Positions 8,771-17,904 are shown, numbered from the stretch's first letter. The stretch: DNA of 42,953 bases from Candidatus Bathycorpusculum termitum (GCA_031254875.1 JAIRTW010000013.1:1-42953), one strand, 5' to 3'. Numbers and translations are program-made. Notes: a model not told the origin generated them from the letters alone.

Positions 8771-9056
8771 TTGTTTTCTTCTCGAAGCGACGGCGTAAAG
8801 CTGAGGCCTACACTAAATATTGTAACCCTCTAATTTCTCTCTTCCTAACCAAGCAACAGCTGAGTCACTATTAACATATCAATTTTAAGATATAACTATT
8901 AAGATTATCAAGTAGCTTTCACAAGCGCCAAAATTACTGCCAAATTATTTGCAAAAACCACAGTTTTCAGATAACAAATGGAATATAAAAACCAATTTTA
9001 GGGGAAAAGCATACATAAATATAATTGTTCACCCAATAAATTCAATGTGAAGAAAA

Positions 9057-9506
9057 ATGATGAAAAAACTATATGCAATCTTTATCGCCATAATAATTTG
9101 CATAAGCCCCATCTTAGCCATATCAGTTTTAACACCAGGCCAAGGGAAAACTTTTAATGAAAAAAATTTTCCACTTGAAATAGATCTACTTAACACCAAC
9201 TTTAATGTGGGAGAAAAAATATCGTTTAAGGCTACAATAACCAATAAAAGTGGTGAAGACGTCAATGTCACCTCTAACGGACAAATGCCATGCATATTCT
9301 TCCATAACATCAATGATACACCCACCCACAGCGAAACAACAATAATAGTCGAGCAAATCCTAAGAGCGAACGATAAAATACCAAAAGTTTTTGAATACAC
9401 GGCTGTTGAGGCAGGCACATATATTTTAGACATACATTATCATATCGAAGTTAATGGCATTGAAATTCACGATAAAATTGACGATATCATCATTGAAGTG
9501 AAATAA
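9057..9506 (+). CDS. small exported protein with beta-rich domain
   Basis: The 149-aa product begins MMKKL followed by a hydrophobic run (YAIFIAIIICISPILA), a signal peptide or N-terminal anchor. The rest is beta-rich, with LNTNFNVGEKISFKATITNKSGEDV, a pattern common in Ig-like or proteinase-inhibitor-like extracellular domains, and several Asn-X-Ser/Thr sites that could be glycosylated. The gene is AT-richer than its neighbours and stands alone behind TATA-like boxes at about 8982 and 9014. No specific function can be assigned. The ATGATG start follows GTGAAG. Confidence 0.7.
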   Translation: MMKKLYAIFIAIIICISPILAISVLTPGQGKTFNEKNFPLEIDLLNTNFNVGEKISFKATITNKSGEDVNVTSNGQMPCIFFHNINDTPTHSETTIIVEQILRANDKIPKVFEYTAVEAGTYILDIHYHIEVNGIEIHDKIDDIIIEVK

Positions 9507-9801
9507 AAATATACAATGTTACTTGCATACAATAACAAAATCCGCGCTATTTTAAAGCGTTTTAATTTACAAACAGATCACCACCCCATATTCCCCTTCA
9601 CAGCATCAATTTTTGCAATTTAATCAGTTGTCAGCTTGAATTCGTTCAATAAGTTTAATTTATAGACCGCGAACGCTGTCCCGCTCAATAGTAACAAAAT
9701 CTATTTTTTAAAAACATTTATTTTGGACCTAACCCTAACTTGTTTAGGTGTTATGCAGGGATATTTTGGGCGTTAAACCTTAGCGAACCGCCCGCAATCC
9801 A
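9507..9801. other. AT-rich intergenic region
   Basis: No ORF or RNA gene is supported here. A T/A-rich tract (about 9702-9725) could be the promoter of the following paralogous pair. I see no strong hairpin. Confidence 0.5.
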
Positions 9802-10419
9802 ATGCATGTCTTTATGATCAAACAAACTAACGTTATAAAGCGGAAAACTTTTGTTGCCAGAGAAGACCTACTGAACCGTTTAGGCGAAATTGCCAAAGCT
9901 CAGGGCTACAGCTTGTTTGAGCTGGTTAACGAAATTTTCCAGTTAGAAATAGATTCTGACGGAATAGATTTAAGCTTAAAAAAAATGGCGAATGAACAGA
10001 GAAAAATAGAGACGGCTCGGCATGCAGGTTTTATGCTTGGATTGGAGAATGTTTGGTATGATATGGCTGATTTAGCCTACGACAAGAATAAGCGTTTGGC
10101 TCAAAAAAGCTGGTTTGATGCGGGAGTCTGGTTTGCCTCCCGCTACACTTCTGAGGGTCATACAACGGCATTGAGTGCATTTAAGGGTGACTTGTCAGCA
10201 TTTACCTGGAATGCCCCTGAATTGTATTTCAAACAAACGGAAAAGCAGGTTTTGATCAGAGTTACCAGTCCACGATTTACGGAGGCCTACACGTTTTTGT
10301 TTGCTTCGTTTCTATTGGGTGCAATGCAGAGGCTTGGTTACAAACCGACAGTTCAAGAGGTTACACGGGGCGTTATCCGTTTAGACTATGTGAAGGAGAA
10401 AGAACATGGTTCAACGTAA
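9802..10419 (+). CDS. RHH-like N-terminus plus conserved C-terminal domain, paralogue A
   Basis: Residues about 12-50 (KRKTFVAREDLLNRLGEIAK, then SLFELVNEIFQLEI) have the strand-helix-helix pattern of a ribbon-helix-helix DNA-binding or dimerisation unit. After a charged linker a second domain (about 70-200) ends in FLFASFLLGAMQRLGYKP and VTRGVIRLDYVK. This ending is loosely like V4R/heme-NO-binding small-molecule domains, which is inference only. The next gene is clearly paralogous along its whole length and overlaps by 14 nt. ATG 9802 has no evident ribosome site; ATG 9814 is an alternative. A transcriptional regulator working as a heteromer with its neighbour is plausible, with no known family name. 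Confidence 0.72.
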   Translation: MHVFMIKQTNVIKRKTFVAREDLLNRLGEIAKAQGYSLFELVNEIFQLEIDSDGIDLSLKKMANEQRKIETARHAGFMLGLENVWYDMADLAYDKNKRLAQKSWFDAGVWFASRYTSEGHTTALSAFKGDLSAFTWNAPELYFKQTEKQVLIRVTSPRFTEAYTFLFASFLLGAMQRLGYKPTVQEVTRGVIRLDYVKEKEHGST

Positions 10420-10978
10420 AGAAAAAAAGCTGGTTTACATCAATCCCGACCTGCTTGAAGAAGCCGTTAAAGCATCCCAAAGCAGGGGAGAAACAGTAAC
10501 CAAGTTCCTTGAAGAAGCTTTAACGCAGGCAGTGAAGGTTACAGCTGTAGGATATGATTTGGGACAGGCAGGCGAGTTTTTTGAAGTTATGCAGGCACAA
10601 AGAATTCTAGGAGGCACATTTGTTCCTTTGACGGTTCTGAACTATTTAACTGAACTTGCCTGCATGGAGAAAAAAGAACAACTGGACGCTGTATGGTTTG
10701 AAAGTGGAAGATGGCATGGCAAATACTTAAAGGAAAGATTCATCGATGCCGTTAAAGCGCTGGATAGTTTTCTTTTGGCAAGCCGATGGGACTTAAGCGA
10801 GGTTCAAATAAAACGCTCAGATGAAACCCTGCGGATCAGATGCGTCTCTACTGTGCTTACTAAAGAGGCAACAGAGCATCTCGCCCGGTTCATCAGCGGA
10901 ATCATGGAAGGCATCGGTTACCGTACAGTAAAAAGTGAAGTCCTCAAAGGTATGATAGTTCAGGATTTCAAGCAATAA
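10406..10978 (+). CDS. RHH-like N-terminus plus conserved C-terminal domain, paralogue B
   Basis: This 190-aa protein mirrors its upstream neighbour. The N-terminus KKLVYINPDLLEEAVKASQS then ETVTKFLEEALTQAV again fits ribbon-helix-helix. The middle aligns as AVWFESGRWHGKY against SWFDAGVWFASRY of the partner. The C-terminus ARFISGIMEGIGYRTV, EVLKGMIVQDFK matches FASFLLGAMQRLGYKP, EVTRGVIRLDYVK. The ATG is eight bases after a GGAG site inside the partner gene, so both are made together. Divergence is high, which suggests an old duplication kept as two distinct subunits. Function is unknown; a two-subunit ligand-responsive regulator is inference. Confidence 0.72.
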   Translation: MVQRKEKKLVYINPDLLEEAVKASQSRGETVTKFLEEALTQAVKVTAVGYDLGQAGEFFEVMQAQRILGGTFVPLTVLNYLTELACMEKKEQLDAVWFESGRWHGKYLKERFIDAVKALDSFLLASRWDLSEVQIKRSDETLRIRCVSTVLTKEATEHLARFISGIMEGIGYRTVKSEVLKGMIVQDFKQ

Positions 10979-11190
10979 CCTACCGCCAGTTCACTATCGC
11001 AAAAAAAGTCATTGATCAAACCTTCTGAGTTAAAGTATGAATGAATGATATTTGACGTTCAACAAAGTCAGGTTCATCAGGCTATTTATTAGCTATGTAC
11101 TTTAATTATTTGCAAATCAGATTCATCCATGAAACACATAATAGACAAATACTTTAGGTGTCATTTTTTGGGTAAATGCAGGTGAATACG

Positions 11191-11198
11191 TTTATAAT
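11191..11198 (+). promoter_or_regulatory. TATA box of the L18a-pfdA-ftsY unit
   Basis: TTTATAAT lies about 45 bases before the L18a ATG and would place transcription start near 11221, just before the AGGAAG ribosome site. This supports ATG 11236 over the longer frame that begins at 11176, because that earlier start would lie upstream of the TATA box. Confidence 0.6.
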
Positions 11199-11235
11199 TG
11201 GGATTGCATTGGAATTGTGCAGGAAGAAAATAACT

Positions 11236-11463
11236 ATGAAAGTCTTCAAAGTAACTGGTGAGATCAACAAGCCCAGACTCTCGACACCCTTCGTTAGAGA
11301 ACTCTTAGCTGACAAAAGTGAACATGCTGTTGAGAAAGTTTACGCTGAAATAGGTAGCCGCCACCGCGTAAAACGGGTCCACATAAAAATCGCCAGTGCA
11401 AAAGAAATCTCTGCACAAGAAATCGAGGATCCTATCTTAAAGAAATTAGTCACTGGAGAATAA
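11236..11463 (+). CDS. rpl18a: 50S ribosomal protein L18a (LX/L20a)
   Basis: The 75-aa protein MKVFKVTGEI...RLSTPFVRELLADKS...HAVEKVYAEIGSRHRVKR is a full-length archaeal LX-type ribosomal protein, a small alpha/beta protein of the large subunit. The start ATG follows AGGAAG by ten bases and a TATA box sits at 11191. It leads the widely conserved archaeal order L18a, prefoldin alpha, FtsY. In many archaea L39e, L31e and aIF6 precede it, but they are absent here and the gene has its own promoter. Confidence 0.93.
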   Translation: MKVFKVTGEINKPRLSTPFVRELLADKSEHAVEKVYAEIGSRHRVKRVHIKIASAKEISAQEIEDPILKKLVTGE

Positions 11464-11467
11464 GAAA

Positions 11468-11896
11468 TTGACTCAAAGAGCCCCAGCTGAAGAGGAACTG
11501 CGTAAACTCAGCGTAGAAATGCGTTATCTAGAACAGACAGCAGAAGCGCTCCAGCAGCGCATAACTATGGTTAATGCAGCCATAGCAGATTTAACCTATG
11601 CCAACGCAACCTTAGACGGCATGGAAAAAGAACAGGAAAACGCTGAAATGCTGGTTCCCATCGGCGGTAGCTCTTATGTAAAAGTTAAACTTGCAGACTC
11701 TAACAAAGTCATCGTGGGTTTAGGTTCAGGTGTTTCTGTCGAAAAAACATTGCCTGATGCAAAGATTGACCTCAAAGAACGCCTCGACGAACTCGAGAAA
11801 ACCATGACTTCCGCTCAGCAACAGTTCAGTCAAGTTGCCGAACGCATAAACATCGGCAGAAACAGACTTGAAACACTCCTTGCAAGCGCCAGATAA
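11468..11896 (+). CDS. pfdA: prefoldin alpha subunit
   Basis: Prefoldin is a hexameric jellyfish-shaped chaperone that passes unfolded proteins to the thermosome. The 142-aa product has two long coiled coils (about residues 8-55 and 95-140) around the beta-hairpin core with LVPIGGSSYVKVKLADSNKVIVGLG, the alpha-subunit hallmark. The TTG start at 11468 comes four bases after the L18a stop; the end of L18a (GGAGAATAAG) provides the ribosome site. It is co-transcribed with L18a and ftsY. Confidence 0.93.
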   Translation: MTQRAPAEEELRKLSVEMRYLEQTAEALQQRITMVNAAIADLTYANATLDGMEKEQENAEMLVPIGGSSYVKVKLADSNKVIVGLGSGVSVEKTLPDAKIDLKERLDELEKTMTSAQQQFSQVAERINIGRNRLETLLASAR

Positions 11897-11919
11897 GGCA
11901 GACCATAGAGCGGAAATTA

Positions 11920-12825
11920 ATGTTTGAGAAGCTCAAGTCAGGGTTTAAAGGCTTAGTAAACAAAGTAACCACGACTGAGCTGAAAGCTGAAAGCTTAACC
12001 CCGGTCGTATCCGATTTTAAAATGAACCTCGCAGAGAATGATGTTGCTTTTCCAGTTGCAGACAAAATCTGCGACGAGCTAGTTGAGAGACTCGCCGGTG
12101 TTCAGGTTAAACGAATGGAAGACCGCAAAAAAATTGTCGACGAAAACCTCCGCCAAGTCCTCTTGGAAGTTATGTTAACCAACCAAAGAATCGACTTGCT
12201 ACAAAAAGCCGAGGAAAAACGCAGAAATAAAGAACCCCTGACACTCATGTTTGTGGGTATCAACGGTACAGGCAAAACCACCACCATCGCCAAAGTTGCC
12301 CGGTTCTTCCAAGATAAAGGCTACTCGGTTGTGCTAGCGGGTGCAGACACCTATCGAGCGGGTTCGATCGAACAGCTTGAGGAACATGGTAAACGTCTGG
12401 GTATCCGCGTGATTAAAAGCATCTACGGCGGCGACCCTGCAGCAGTTGCTTACGATACAGTTAATCATGCCAGAGCACATGGAATTAACACAGTTTTAAT
12501 TGACACCGCCGGCAGAATGCAGACTAACCAAAACTTAATGAATGAGCTCAGCAAAGTCAAACGCGTTGTACAACCGGATTTAACGATTTTCACAGTAGAT
12601 TCACTTATTGGCAACGATGCAGTGCTACAAGCCGAAGAATTTAACAAAGCAATAGGTATCGATGCAACCGTCCTTACAAAGGTAGATGCAGATGTAAAAG
12701 GCGGCTCAGCCTTGAGTGTAACTTATGTAACACAGAAACCGATTCTCTTCATCGGCGTAGGACAAGCCTACAAGGATTTAGAACTATTTAACCCTGACAA
12801 ATTTGTCAACATGGTACTCGGTTAG
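11920..12825 (+). CDS. ftsY: signal recognition particle receptor FtsY
   Basis: FtsY is the SRP receptor GTPase at the cytoplasmic membrane. The 301-aa protein has a short N-domain (about 30-105) and the G-domain with G1 GINGTGKTT (113-121), the insertion-box motif DTYRAGS (143-149), DTAGR (195-199) and TKVD (G4). The N-terminal acidic extension seen in bacteria is missing, as in most archaea; a short helix MFEKLKSGFKGLVNKV could bind membrane. It ends the L18a-pfdA-ftsY unit and links it to the signal peptidase found 2.2 kb on. Confidence 0.95.
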   Translation: MFEKLKSGFKGLVNKVTTTELKAESLTPVVSDFKMNLAENDVAFPVADKICDELVERLAGVQVKRMEDRKKIVDENLRQVLLEVMLTNQRIDLLQKAEEKRRNKEPLTLMFVGINGTGKTTTIAKVARFFQDKGYSVVLAGADTYRAGSIEQLEEHGKRLGIRVIKSIYGGDPAAVAYDTVNHARAHGINTVLIDTAGRMQTNQNLMNELSKVKRVVQPDLTIFTVDSLIGNDAVLQAEEFNKAIGIDATVLTKVDADVKGGSALSVTYVTQKPILFIGVGQAYKDLELFNPDKFVNMVLG

Positions 12826-13047
12826 CACTGGTTGCAAATAAACTTGTTAAACCGTTATTTTTATTGTGACCAGAAAATCTACGGGAATTATTGTTGCTTA
12901 ATTTGCACAGACGGTTTAAATCGCGGGTAATTCCACGTTAGATTTTGGTTTTAGATATATCCAGTCGGTCGACCAATAGGGGATGTTATGTACGAATCAA
13001 CTTCTGACTCATTAGCATGTCACTGGAACATGACTTCCACAGATCCC

Positions 13048-13407
13048 TTAGGCGTCTTCTATTTCGGTGAGCTGAAAACGGATTTTGGTGGGGTAAACCC
13101 AGTATGCTTTGATAAAGTCCTCCATGCTCTGTTCAACGTCGAGAGCTTCGAAGAAACTCACAAAATCCACCGCTACATCATCGAGGTTTTTTGAGGTATA
13201 AACGTGGAGGTCAAAGATATATTCATGGTTAATCTCAAGTTCATCCAAGTTGATGGGGCTGGGTGTTTCAACTGTGAAAATCAAACCGGTTACAACATCC
13301 AAAACACCGAGGTTACGAGAGTTCTCACCTTTGGTTTTAATAACGATTAATCTTTTGGTGATTATCCGAAAGTTCCACTCGACATCCTGATTCAATACTG
13401 CTGACAA
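13048..13407 (-). CDS. uncharacterised 119-aa protein
   Basis: I do not recognise this protein. It is a compact alpha/beta protein with no membrane segment, reading EWNFRIITKRLIVIKTKGEN, GVLDVVTGLIFTVETPSPIN and FVSFFEALDVEQSMEDFIKAYW. I place the start at TTG 13407 because an AGGAG site sits eight bases upstream. The longer GTG start at 13416 would abut that site with no spacing. It lies alone between ftsY and a convergently placed promoter region of the GT-C gene. Codon pattern and a good ribosome site support it as real. Confidence 0.68.
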   Translation of the reverse strand: MSAVLNQDVEWNFRIITKRLIVIKTKGENSRNLGVLDVVTGLIFTVETPSPINLDELEINHEYIFDLHVYTSKNLDDVAVDFVSFFEALDVEQSMEDFIKAYWVYPTKIRFQLTEIEDA

Positions 13408-13522
13408 ACAAAACACTCCTAAAACTAGGAGCAGATGTGACTATTTTACTGTTACTTATTCTATCGTTGTGGGATAATTTTAAAATGCCCAGCAGGCAGA
13501 TGTATATGGGAATCCAAGTGAA

Positions 13523-14863
13523 ATGGCAAACCTCAAAGCCACCTTAGCTACGCATTACCCCATAATCGGAATCTTGCTGGGTAGCCTGCTGATTACAGCG
13601 TATATGGGCACCTACACAAATTGGGATGCCCAGCTGGAATACGAAGCCGCCACAAATGTACTTACATATGGTTTTCCCTACATCTCAACAGGGCTTATGA
13701 TTAATCAGCCGCCTCTGGGCTTCTACACTGCCGCCCTGTTTTTTGGGGTATCGGGTTTATCCTATCTCAACGGCGTATGGCTGGCTACGGCATTTGGGCT
13801 TGGCAGTGTCTTTCTTCTATACGTGCTGGGTATAGTGATGTATGGCAGAAGAACCGGGCTTGTAGCGGCTGCACTCTTTGGTATGGTTCCCTGGCATACC
13901 TACATGACCCGGATCTTTCTGATAGACAATCAATATCTCTTTTTGAGTTTGCTCTTTTTAATCATTGGCATCATAGCGGTTAGGCACAATTCCCAGAAGC
14001 TTGTGTTAGGGGCAGGGGTCGTTTTTGCAACAGCGTTTCTAACGAAGCTCTATGCAGTTTTCATGATTATACCCATGTTGCTGATAATATACCTGTATAG
14101 AAAAGAAACACCCTTCAAACTTGATTTTAAGAATATCTTGCTTTTTGTTTTGCCCTCATTGATTCTGCAGGCTGTTTGGTTTGGTGGCTTTGCGAATCAG
14201 AATTTTTTTGGTGTCTACTTCAACAGCGATTTTACGCATCCTGAGCTTGTGACTGATCCGGTGCTCGCGTTTTTGCCCATTATCTTTGTCAATAGTGCCG
14301 GCTGGTTTCTCTTCCTTGCGGGGTTTTTCTCTTTAGCATTTGCAGTTATCTACAGAAAGAGACTGGCGGGGTTTTTACGGTTGGACGCTGTCTGTGTTGG
14401 AGCTATAGCGGTAATCATGGGGCTGGATATATTTTTAGTGTTGGGTTTGCGCTTAACGGTGCCCTATATCAGTGCTTTCAAATACAATTACACTGCATTG
14501 CCTTTCTTCTGTTTGCTTGCCGCATCCATAACAGACAAGAGTAGCATGTTAATCGCTTTTATGGATCGTAAAAAAAACCGACTAATCGTGATGGGACTTG
14601 CCGCCGTCGGGCTGGTTATGTTGTTTGCCTCTCTGATCGAGAGTACACTGTTTTTAAATCAGTGGTGGGGGTTTGTGTCTTTTGGTGTGGATAGTGTCAC
14701 TTACTATTCCTTTAATCTGTTTACTGAGGCTATGGATCGAAATGTATTGGAGCAACTTCGTTTCGGCGTGTTAATTTTAATGGTTCTAAGCATGGTTTTG
14801 CCGTACTTGATTACGGCTTTAAAGAGACCGATTGGATGGCTGTGGACGATACGGTCAAATTAA
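13523..14863 (+). CDS. GT-C membrane glycosyltransferase (GT39/ArnT-like)
   Basis: This is a polytopic membrane protein of 446 aa with about ten or more hydrophobic helices. The first extracytoplasmic loop has NWDAQLEYEAATNVLTYGFP and INQPPLGFYTAALFFG, the acidic motif and PPL pattern of GT-C enzymes in the PMT/ArnT group, which use polyprenyl-phosphate sugars. A later LTKLYAVFMIIPMLL segment also fits. It would glycosylate lipids or exported proteins on the outer face of the membrane. The signal peptidase gene follows 121 nt downstream in the same direction. The acceptor is unknown. Confidence 0.85.
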   Translation: MANLKATLATHYPIIGILLGSLLITAYMGTYTNWDAQLEYEAATNVLTYGFPYISTGLMINQPPLGFYTAALFFGVSGLSYLNGVWLATAFGLGSVFLLYVLGIVMYGRRTGLVAAALFGMVPWHTYMTRIFLIDNQYLFLSLLFLIIGIIAVRHNSQKLVLGAGVVFATAFLTKLYAVFMIIPMLLIIYLYRKETPFKLDFKNILLFVLPSLILQAVWFGGFANQNFFGVYFNSDFTHPELVTDPVLAFLPIIFVNSAGWFLFLAGFFSLAFAVIYRKRLAGFLRLDAVCVGAIAVIMGLDIFLVLGLRLTVPYISAFKYNYTALPFFCLLAASITDKSSMLIAFMDRKKNRLIVMGLAAVGLVMLFASLIESTLFLNQWWGFVSFGVDSVTYYSFNLFTEAMDRNVLEQLRFGVLILMVLSMVLPYLITALKRPIGWLWTIRSN

Positions 14864-14984
14864 TCAAATGTGTGCGTCATCAAGTTTTTTTGTTTGTTGG
14901 TTATGTTGCGAAGAATATGCGGGTTATTAACTGTTTATTAACATTAGTGTGCTGCTCTATTAAGGTAACAGCTGAAGACAGAAC

Positions 14985-15668
14985 ATGAATATCACCCAAA
15001 AAATCACCCATAGTGTTTACATAAAATCTGCAGTAGCCATTGCTGTAGTTGTGCTCATAGTCGTTGGTTTCTTTGTTGGATTGGGGTTTGCCCTAAACGT
15101 TGATGTTCCAGTACGGGTAGTGAAAAGCGGTAGCATGTGTGTCCCCTATAACGATTTATGTGACGGCGGGGGCCACGTCTTTGAGCATACCCTTCATGTG
15201 GGTGATATAATAATCATCCAAGGCGTAGACCCCAAGAGCATAAACGCCGACTACCCTAACAGCGACATCATTGTGTACCAGAACCCAACTAACCCCTCAG
15301 CTATACCCATCGTTCATCGAGTGGTTACAAGTTATGAAGTTAACGGTAGCCGTTACTTCCAAACCAAAGGTGATGGCAACCCAACTGTGAAATGGCCAAA
15401 CCCGATATCAACGCAAGATTATGATTCTAACCGTATATGGCATACTGGACAGGGTGTACCTGAAGATCAAGTGATTGGCAAAGTGGTTATGCGTATTCCA
15501 TGGCTTGGACATATTACACTGTTTCTGCAGGGTAATCCGTGGGGTCTGCCGTTTATCATTGCGATTATCCTTGCACTTGTGGTTTTAGAGTTCATTTTGC
15601 CTATGATAAAGAAGAAAACACAGGAGCAGGAAACTAAAACAGAGCCTGTGGACAGTTTTGTTATCTAA
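14985..15668 (+). CDS. signal peptidase I, SEC11 type
   Basis: The enzyme cleaves signal peptides at the outer face of the membrane. It has an N-terminal helix (about 15-38), the box SGSM with catalytic serine S50, the GDIIIIQG block (73-80), H111 in IVHRVV and D130 in TKGDGNP, consistent with the Ser-His-Asp arrangement of archaeal and ER enzymes. A second helix at about 188-207 anchors the C-terminus, followed by a basic KKKTQEQETKTE tail. Length 227 aa is longer than minimal archaeal forms because of an insertion (about 82-108). Clients in this window include the anchored exported proteins at 33887-36593. Confidence 0.93.
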   Translation: MNITQKITHSVYIKSAVAIAVVVLIVVGFFVGLGFALNVDVPVRVVKSGSMCVPYNDLCDGGGHVFEHTLHVGDIIIIQGVDPKSINADYPNSDIIVYQNPTNPSAIPIVHRVVTSYEVNGSRYFQTKGDGNPTVKWPNPISTQDYDSNRIWHTGQGVPEDQVIGKVVMRIPWLGHITLFLQGNPWGLPFIIAIILALVVLEFILPMIKKKTQEQETKTEPVDSFVI

Positions 15669-15818
15669 ATTTGCGTATGAAAAATCTTTCTAATCATTAG
15701 CCACAATTATCCCTTTGTTGATCTGCAGAAGAGACATACAAAAAATACGTGATGGACGACGACATGATTGGACATAACCGATAAAAATAGTGGCTACCCT
15801 TTTGTCTATTTCAAGCTT

Positions 15819-17447
15819 TTATTCAGATGGCGCCGGGTGGTATCTTGAGAGGATACCTTTACTGATTTTTGGCGGCCGCGGTTTCCAGGCAGCTAAACGG
15901 ATTTGGAGTTCTTTATCGGAGAGTTCGACTTTTAGAATGCGGTTGGGTATGTCGATGGTTATGATATCACCGTTTTGGATAACTCCAATGGGTCCACCTT
16001 CAAAGGCTTCCGGTGCAACGTGTCCGATACTGCCGCCTCTGGTTGCGCCGCTGAAGCGTCCGTCTGTGATGAGTGCAACAGATTCAGCGAGTCCCATACC
16101 GGCGATGGTTGCGGTTGGGATAAGCATTTCAGGCATGCCTGGGCCGCCTCGGGGACCTTCATAGCGGATAACGATGACATCTCCGGGCACCACCTGTTTA
16201 GCGCGAATGGCGGTTATGGCTTCTTTCTCTGATTCGTAGACTTTTGCGGGTCCTGTGTGCTTCTGCATTTGGGGTGCGACGCCGGCCGTTTTTATAACAG
16301 CCCCTTTGGGGGCGAGATTACCGGTTAAGACTGCAATACCTCCTTCCTTGTGCACTGGATCTGAGAGCGGACGGATGACTGCACGATCAAGCACCTCTGC
16401 ACTTTGGATGTTTTCGCCGACTGTTCTACCGCTCACTGTTGGCAATTCCAAGTGAAGCAGACTTTTGAGTTCAGTCATAACTGCAGGGACACCCCCTGCC
16501 GCATCCAAATCTTCCAAGGCATAGACGCCGCTGGGAATCATGCTACAGAGGTGAGGCACTTTTCGGCCGATTTCATCAAATGCTGAGAGTGACAAGGTTA
16601 AGCCGGTTTCTTTAGCTATAGCGGGCAAGTGCAGAGTTGTGTTAGTTGAGCCCCCCAATGCCATATCCACAGAGATAGCGTTTTCAAAGGCTTCCTTAGT
16701 CAAAATCGCTGAGGGCTTGATATCGCTATTGATGAGTTTAATTATTTGCCGGCCGGATTGTTTGGCTAAGCGGAGTTTAAAAGCGCTTGTCGCCAGCGAA
16801 GTGCCACAACAGGGTAGTGACATCCCCAGTGCTTCAGCCATGCACGCCATGGTGTTGGCAGTGAACATACCACTGCAACTACCACAGCCAGGACACGCAG
16901 AATTTTCCAGCTGTGTGAGTTCCTGTTCGGTAATTTTGCCCGTAGCAACCTGCCCCAATGCTTCGGGCATGGAGCTGTAGCTGATTTTTCTGCCGTTTAA
17001 TCGGCCCGCCGCCATCGGTCCACCTGTGACCATAATGGCGGGGATGTCGACACGCGCAGCCGCCATTAACATTCCAGGGGTGACTTTGTCACAGTTAGAA
17101 ATCATAACAAGCCCATCTAGACGATGGGCCTGGAGCATTATTTCTATAGAGTCCGCGATGATTTCCCTTGATGGAAGCGAGTAGCGCATGCCTTCGTGTC
17201 CCATGGCTATACCATCACAGACTGCGATAGTGTTGAATTCGAATGGTTGACCACCGGCTGAGAGAATACCATCTTTTACGGCTTCACCTAAGGTGCGAAG
17301 ATGGATGTGCCCGGGGACGATGTTGGTGTAGCTGTTGGCTACTCCGATGAACGGTTTTGCCATATCATCATCTGTTAAACCCAGTGATTTGAGCAGGGCG
17401 CGGTGGGGGGCTTTCTCGGTTCCTTTTTTAATTTCATCGCTTCTCAA
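15819..17447 (-). CDS. ilvD: dihydroxy-acid dehydratase
   Basis: IlvD dehydrates 2,3-dihydroxy acids in valine, isoleucine and pantothenate synthesis using an Fe-S cluster. The protein has RSDEIKKGTEKAPHRALLKS at its start, C in SNCDKVTPGM, the CPGCGSCSGMFTANTM cluster motif, and the C-terminal GPRGGPGMPEML and TDGRFSG blocks. I set the start at TTG 17447 (542 aa) because GAAGGT lies seven bases upstream and family members begin MRSDEIKKG. TTG 17462 would add five residues and has no ribosome site. No other branched-chain genes are nearby; the dehydrogenase at 22216 is a possible but unproven partner. Confidence 0.95.
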   Translation of the reverse strand: MRSDEIKKGTEKAPHRALLKSLGLTDDDMAKPFIGVANSYTNIVPGHIHLRTLGEAVKDGILSAGGQPFEFNTIAVCDGIAMGHEGMRYSLPSREIIADSIEIMLQAHRLDGLVMISNCDKVTPGMLMAAARVDIPAIMVTGGPMAAGRLNGRKISYSSMPEALGQVATGKITEQELTQLENSACPGCGSCSGMFTANTMACMAEALGMSLPCCGTSLATSAFKLRLAKQSGRQIIKLINSDIKPSAILTKEAFENAISVDMALGGSTNTTLHLPAIAKETGLTLSLSAFDEIGRKVPHLCSMIPSGVYALEDLDAAGGVPAVMTELKSLLHLELPTVSGRTVGENIQSAEVLDRAVIRPLSDPVHKEGGIAVLTGNLAPKGAVIKTAGVAPQMQKHTGPAKVYESEKEAITAIRAKQVVPGDVIVIRYEGPRGGPGMPEMLIPTATIAGMGLAESVALITDGRFSGATRGGSIGHVAPEAFEGGPIGVIQNGDIITIDIPNRILKVELSDKELQIRLAAWKPRPPKISKGILSRYHPAPSE

Positions 17448-17686
17448 CAGGGTAACCTTCAAACATGTATGAGAAACTATTTGTCGGGGCGGCTGTTAAG
17501 TTTTTTGTGCATCAAGCGTTTTCCACCTCCAACCCTGTGCAGTATCAGGGTAGCCATAAAGTTATAGGCAATTGCTTTTTTCTCACGGACGAATAATCGA
17601 GGATGGCCATCTGTTGCGACCCTGGGGGAATTTGGAGCGAAAAGGTGAAAAGTCACAATGATGATACTCAAGATAGGTGTCTTAGA

Positions 17687-17884
17687 ATGAGTGAACAAAC
17701 AAACATTGCAACAATCCAGTTAAACGGTGATAAACAGAATTTTGTTATAGATAAAAAAGATTTCAAAACCGGTAGCAGAGGATACTATGGAACCGGCAAG
17801 ATGGTGGCCGGCGGCAAAAAATACCAGATAAGTATTCAAGTCGTCGAAATTGGCTCTAAACCAAAAGAAGAACAGAAAAAATAA
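17687..17884 (+). CDS. small 65-aa protein, unknown
   Basis: The short protein MSEQTNIATIQLNGDKQNFV...FKTGSRGYYGTGKMVAGGKK has a beta-rich body and a lysine-rich tail (KPKEEQKK). An AGGTG site nine bases before ATG 17687 supports this start, so the in-frame codons back to 17603 are not needed. It faces the cyclophilin genes convergently with a 20-nt gap. The Gly-Tyr-Gly-rich centre suggests a small single-domain fold such as an SH3-like barrel, but that is a guess. Confidence 0.65.
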   Translation: MSEQTNIATIQLNGDKQNFVIDKKDFKTGSRGYYGTGKMVAGGKKYQISIQVVEIGSKPKEEQKK

Positions 17885-17904
17885 TTACCCTCTAATTTTT
17901 TGTT

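Noticed and set aside
8771-9056. Vitamin riboswitch upstream of the ECF-type gene
   Set aside because: No TPP, FMN or cobalamin core motifs are visible in the short leader.
11176-11235. Longer N-terminus for L18a
   Set aside because: A TATA box at 11191 and a ribosome site at 11221 place the start at 11236, and the extra residues are not found in the family.
12988-13194. 68-codon plus-strand frame with a GGGGA site
   Set aside because: Most of it is antisense to the better supported minus-strand gene ending at 13048.
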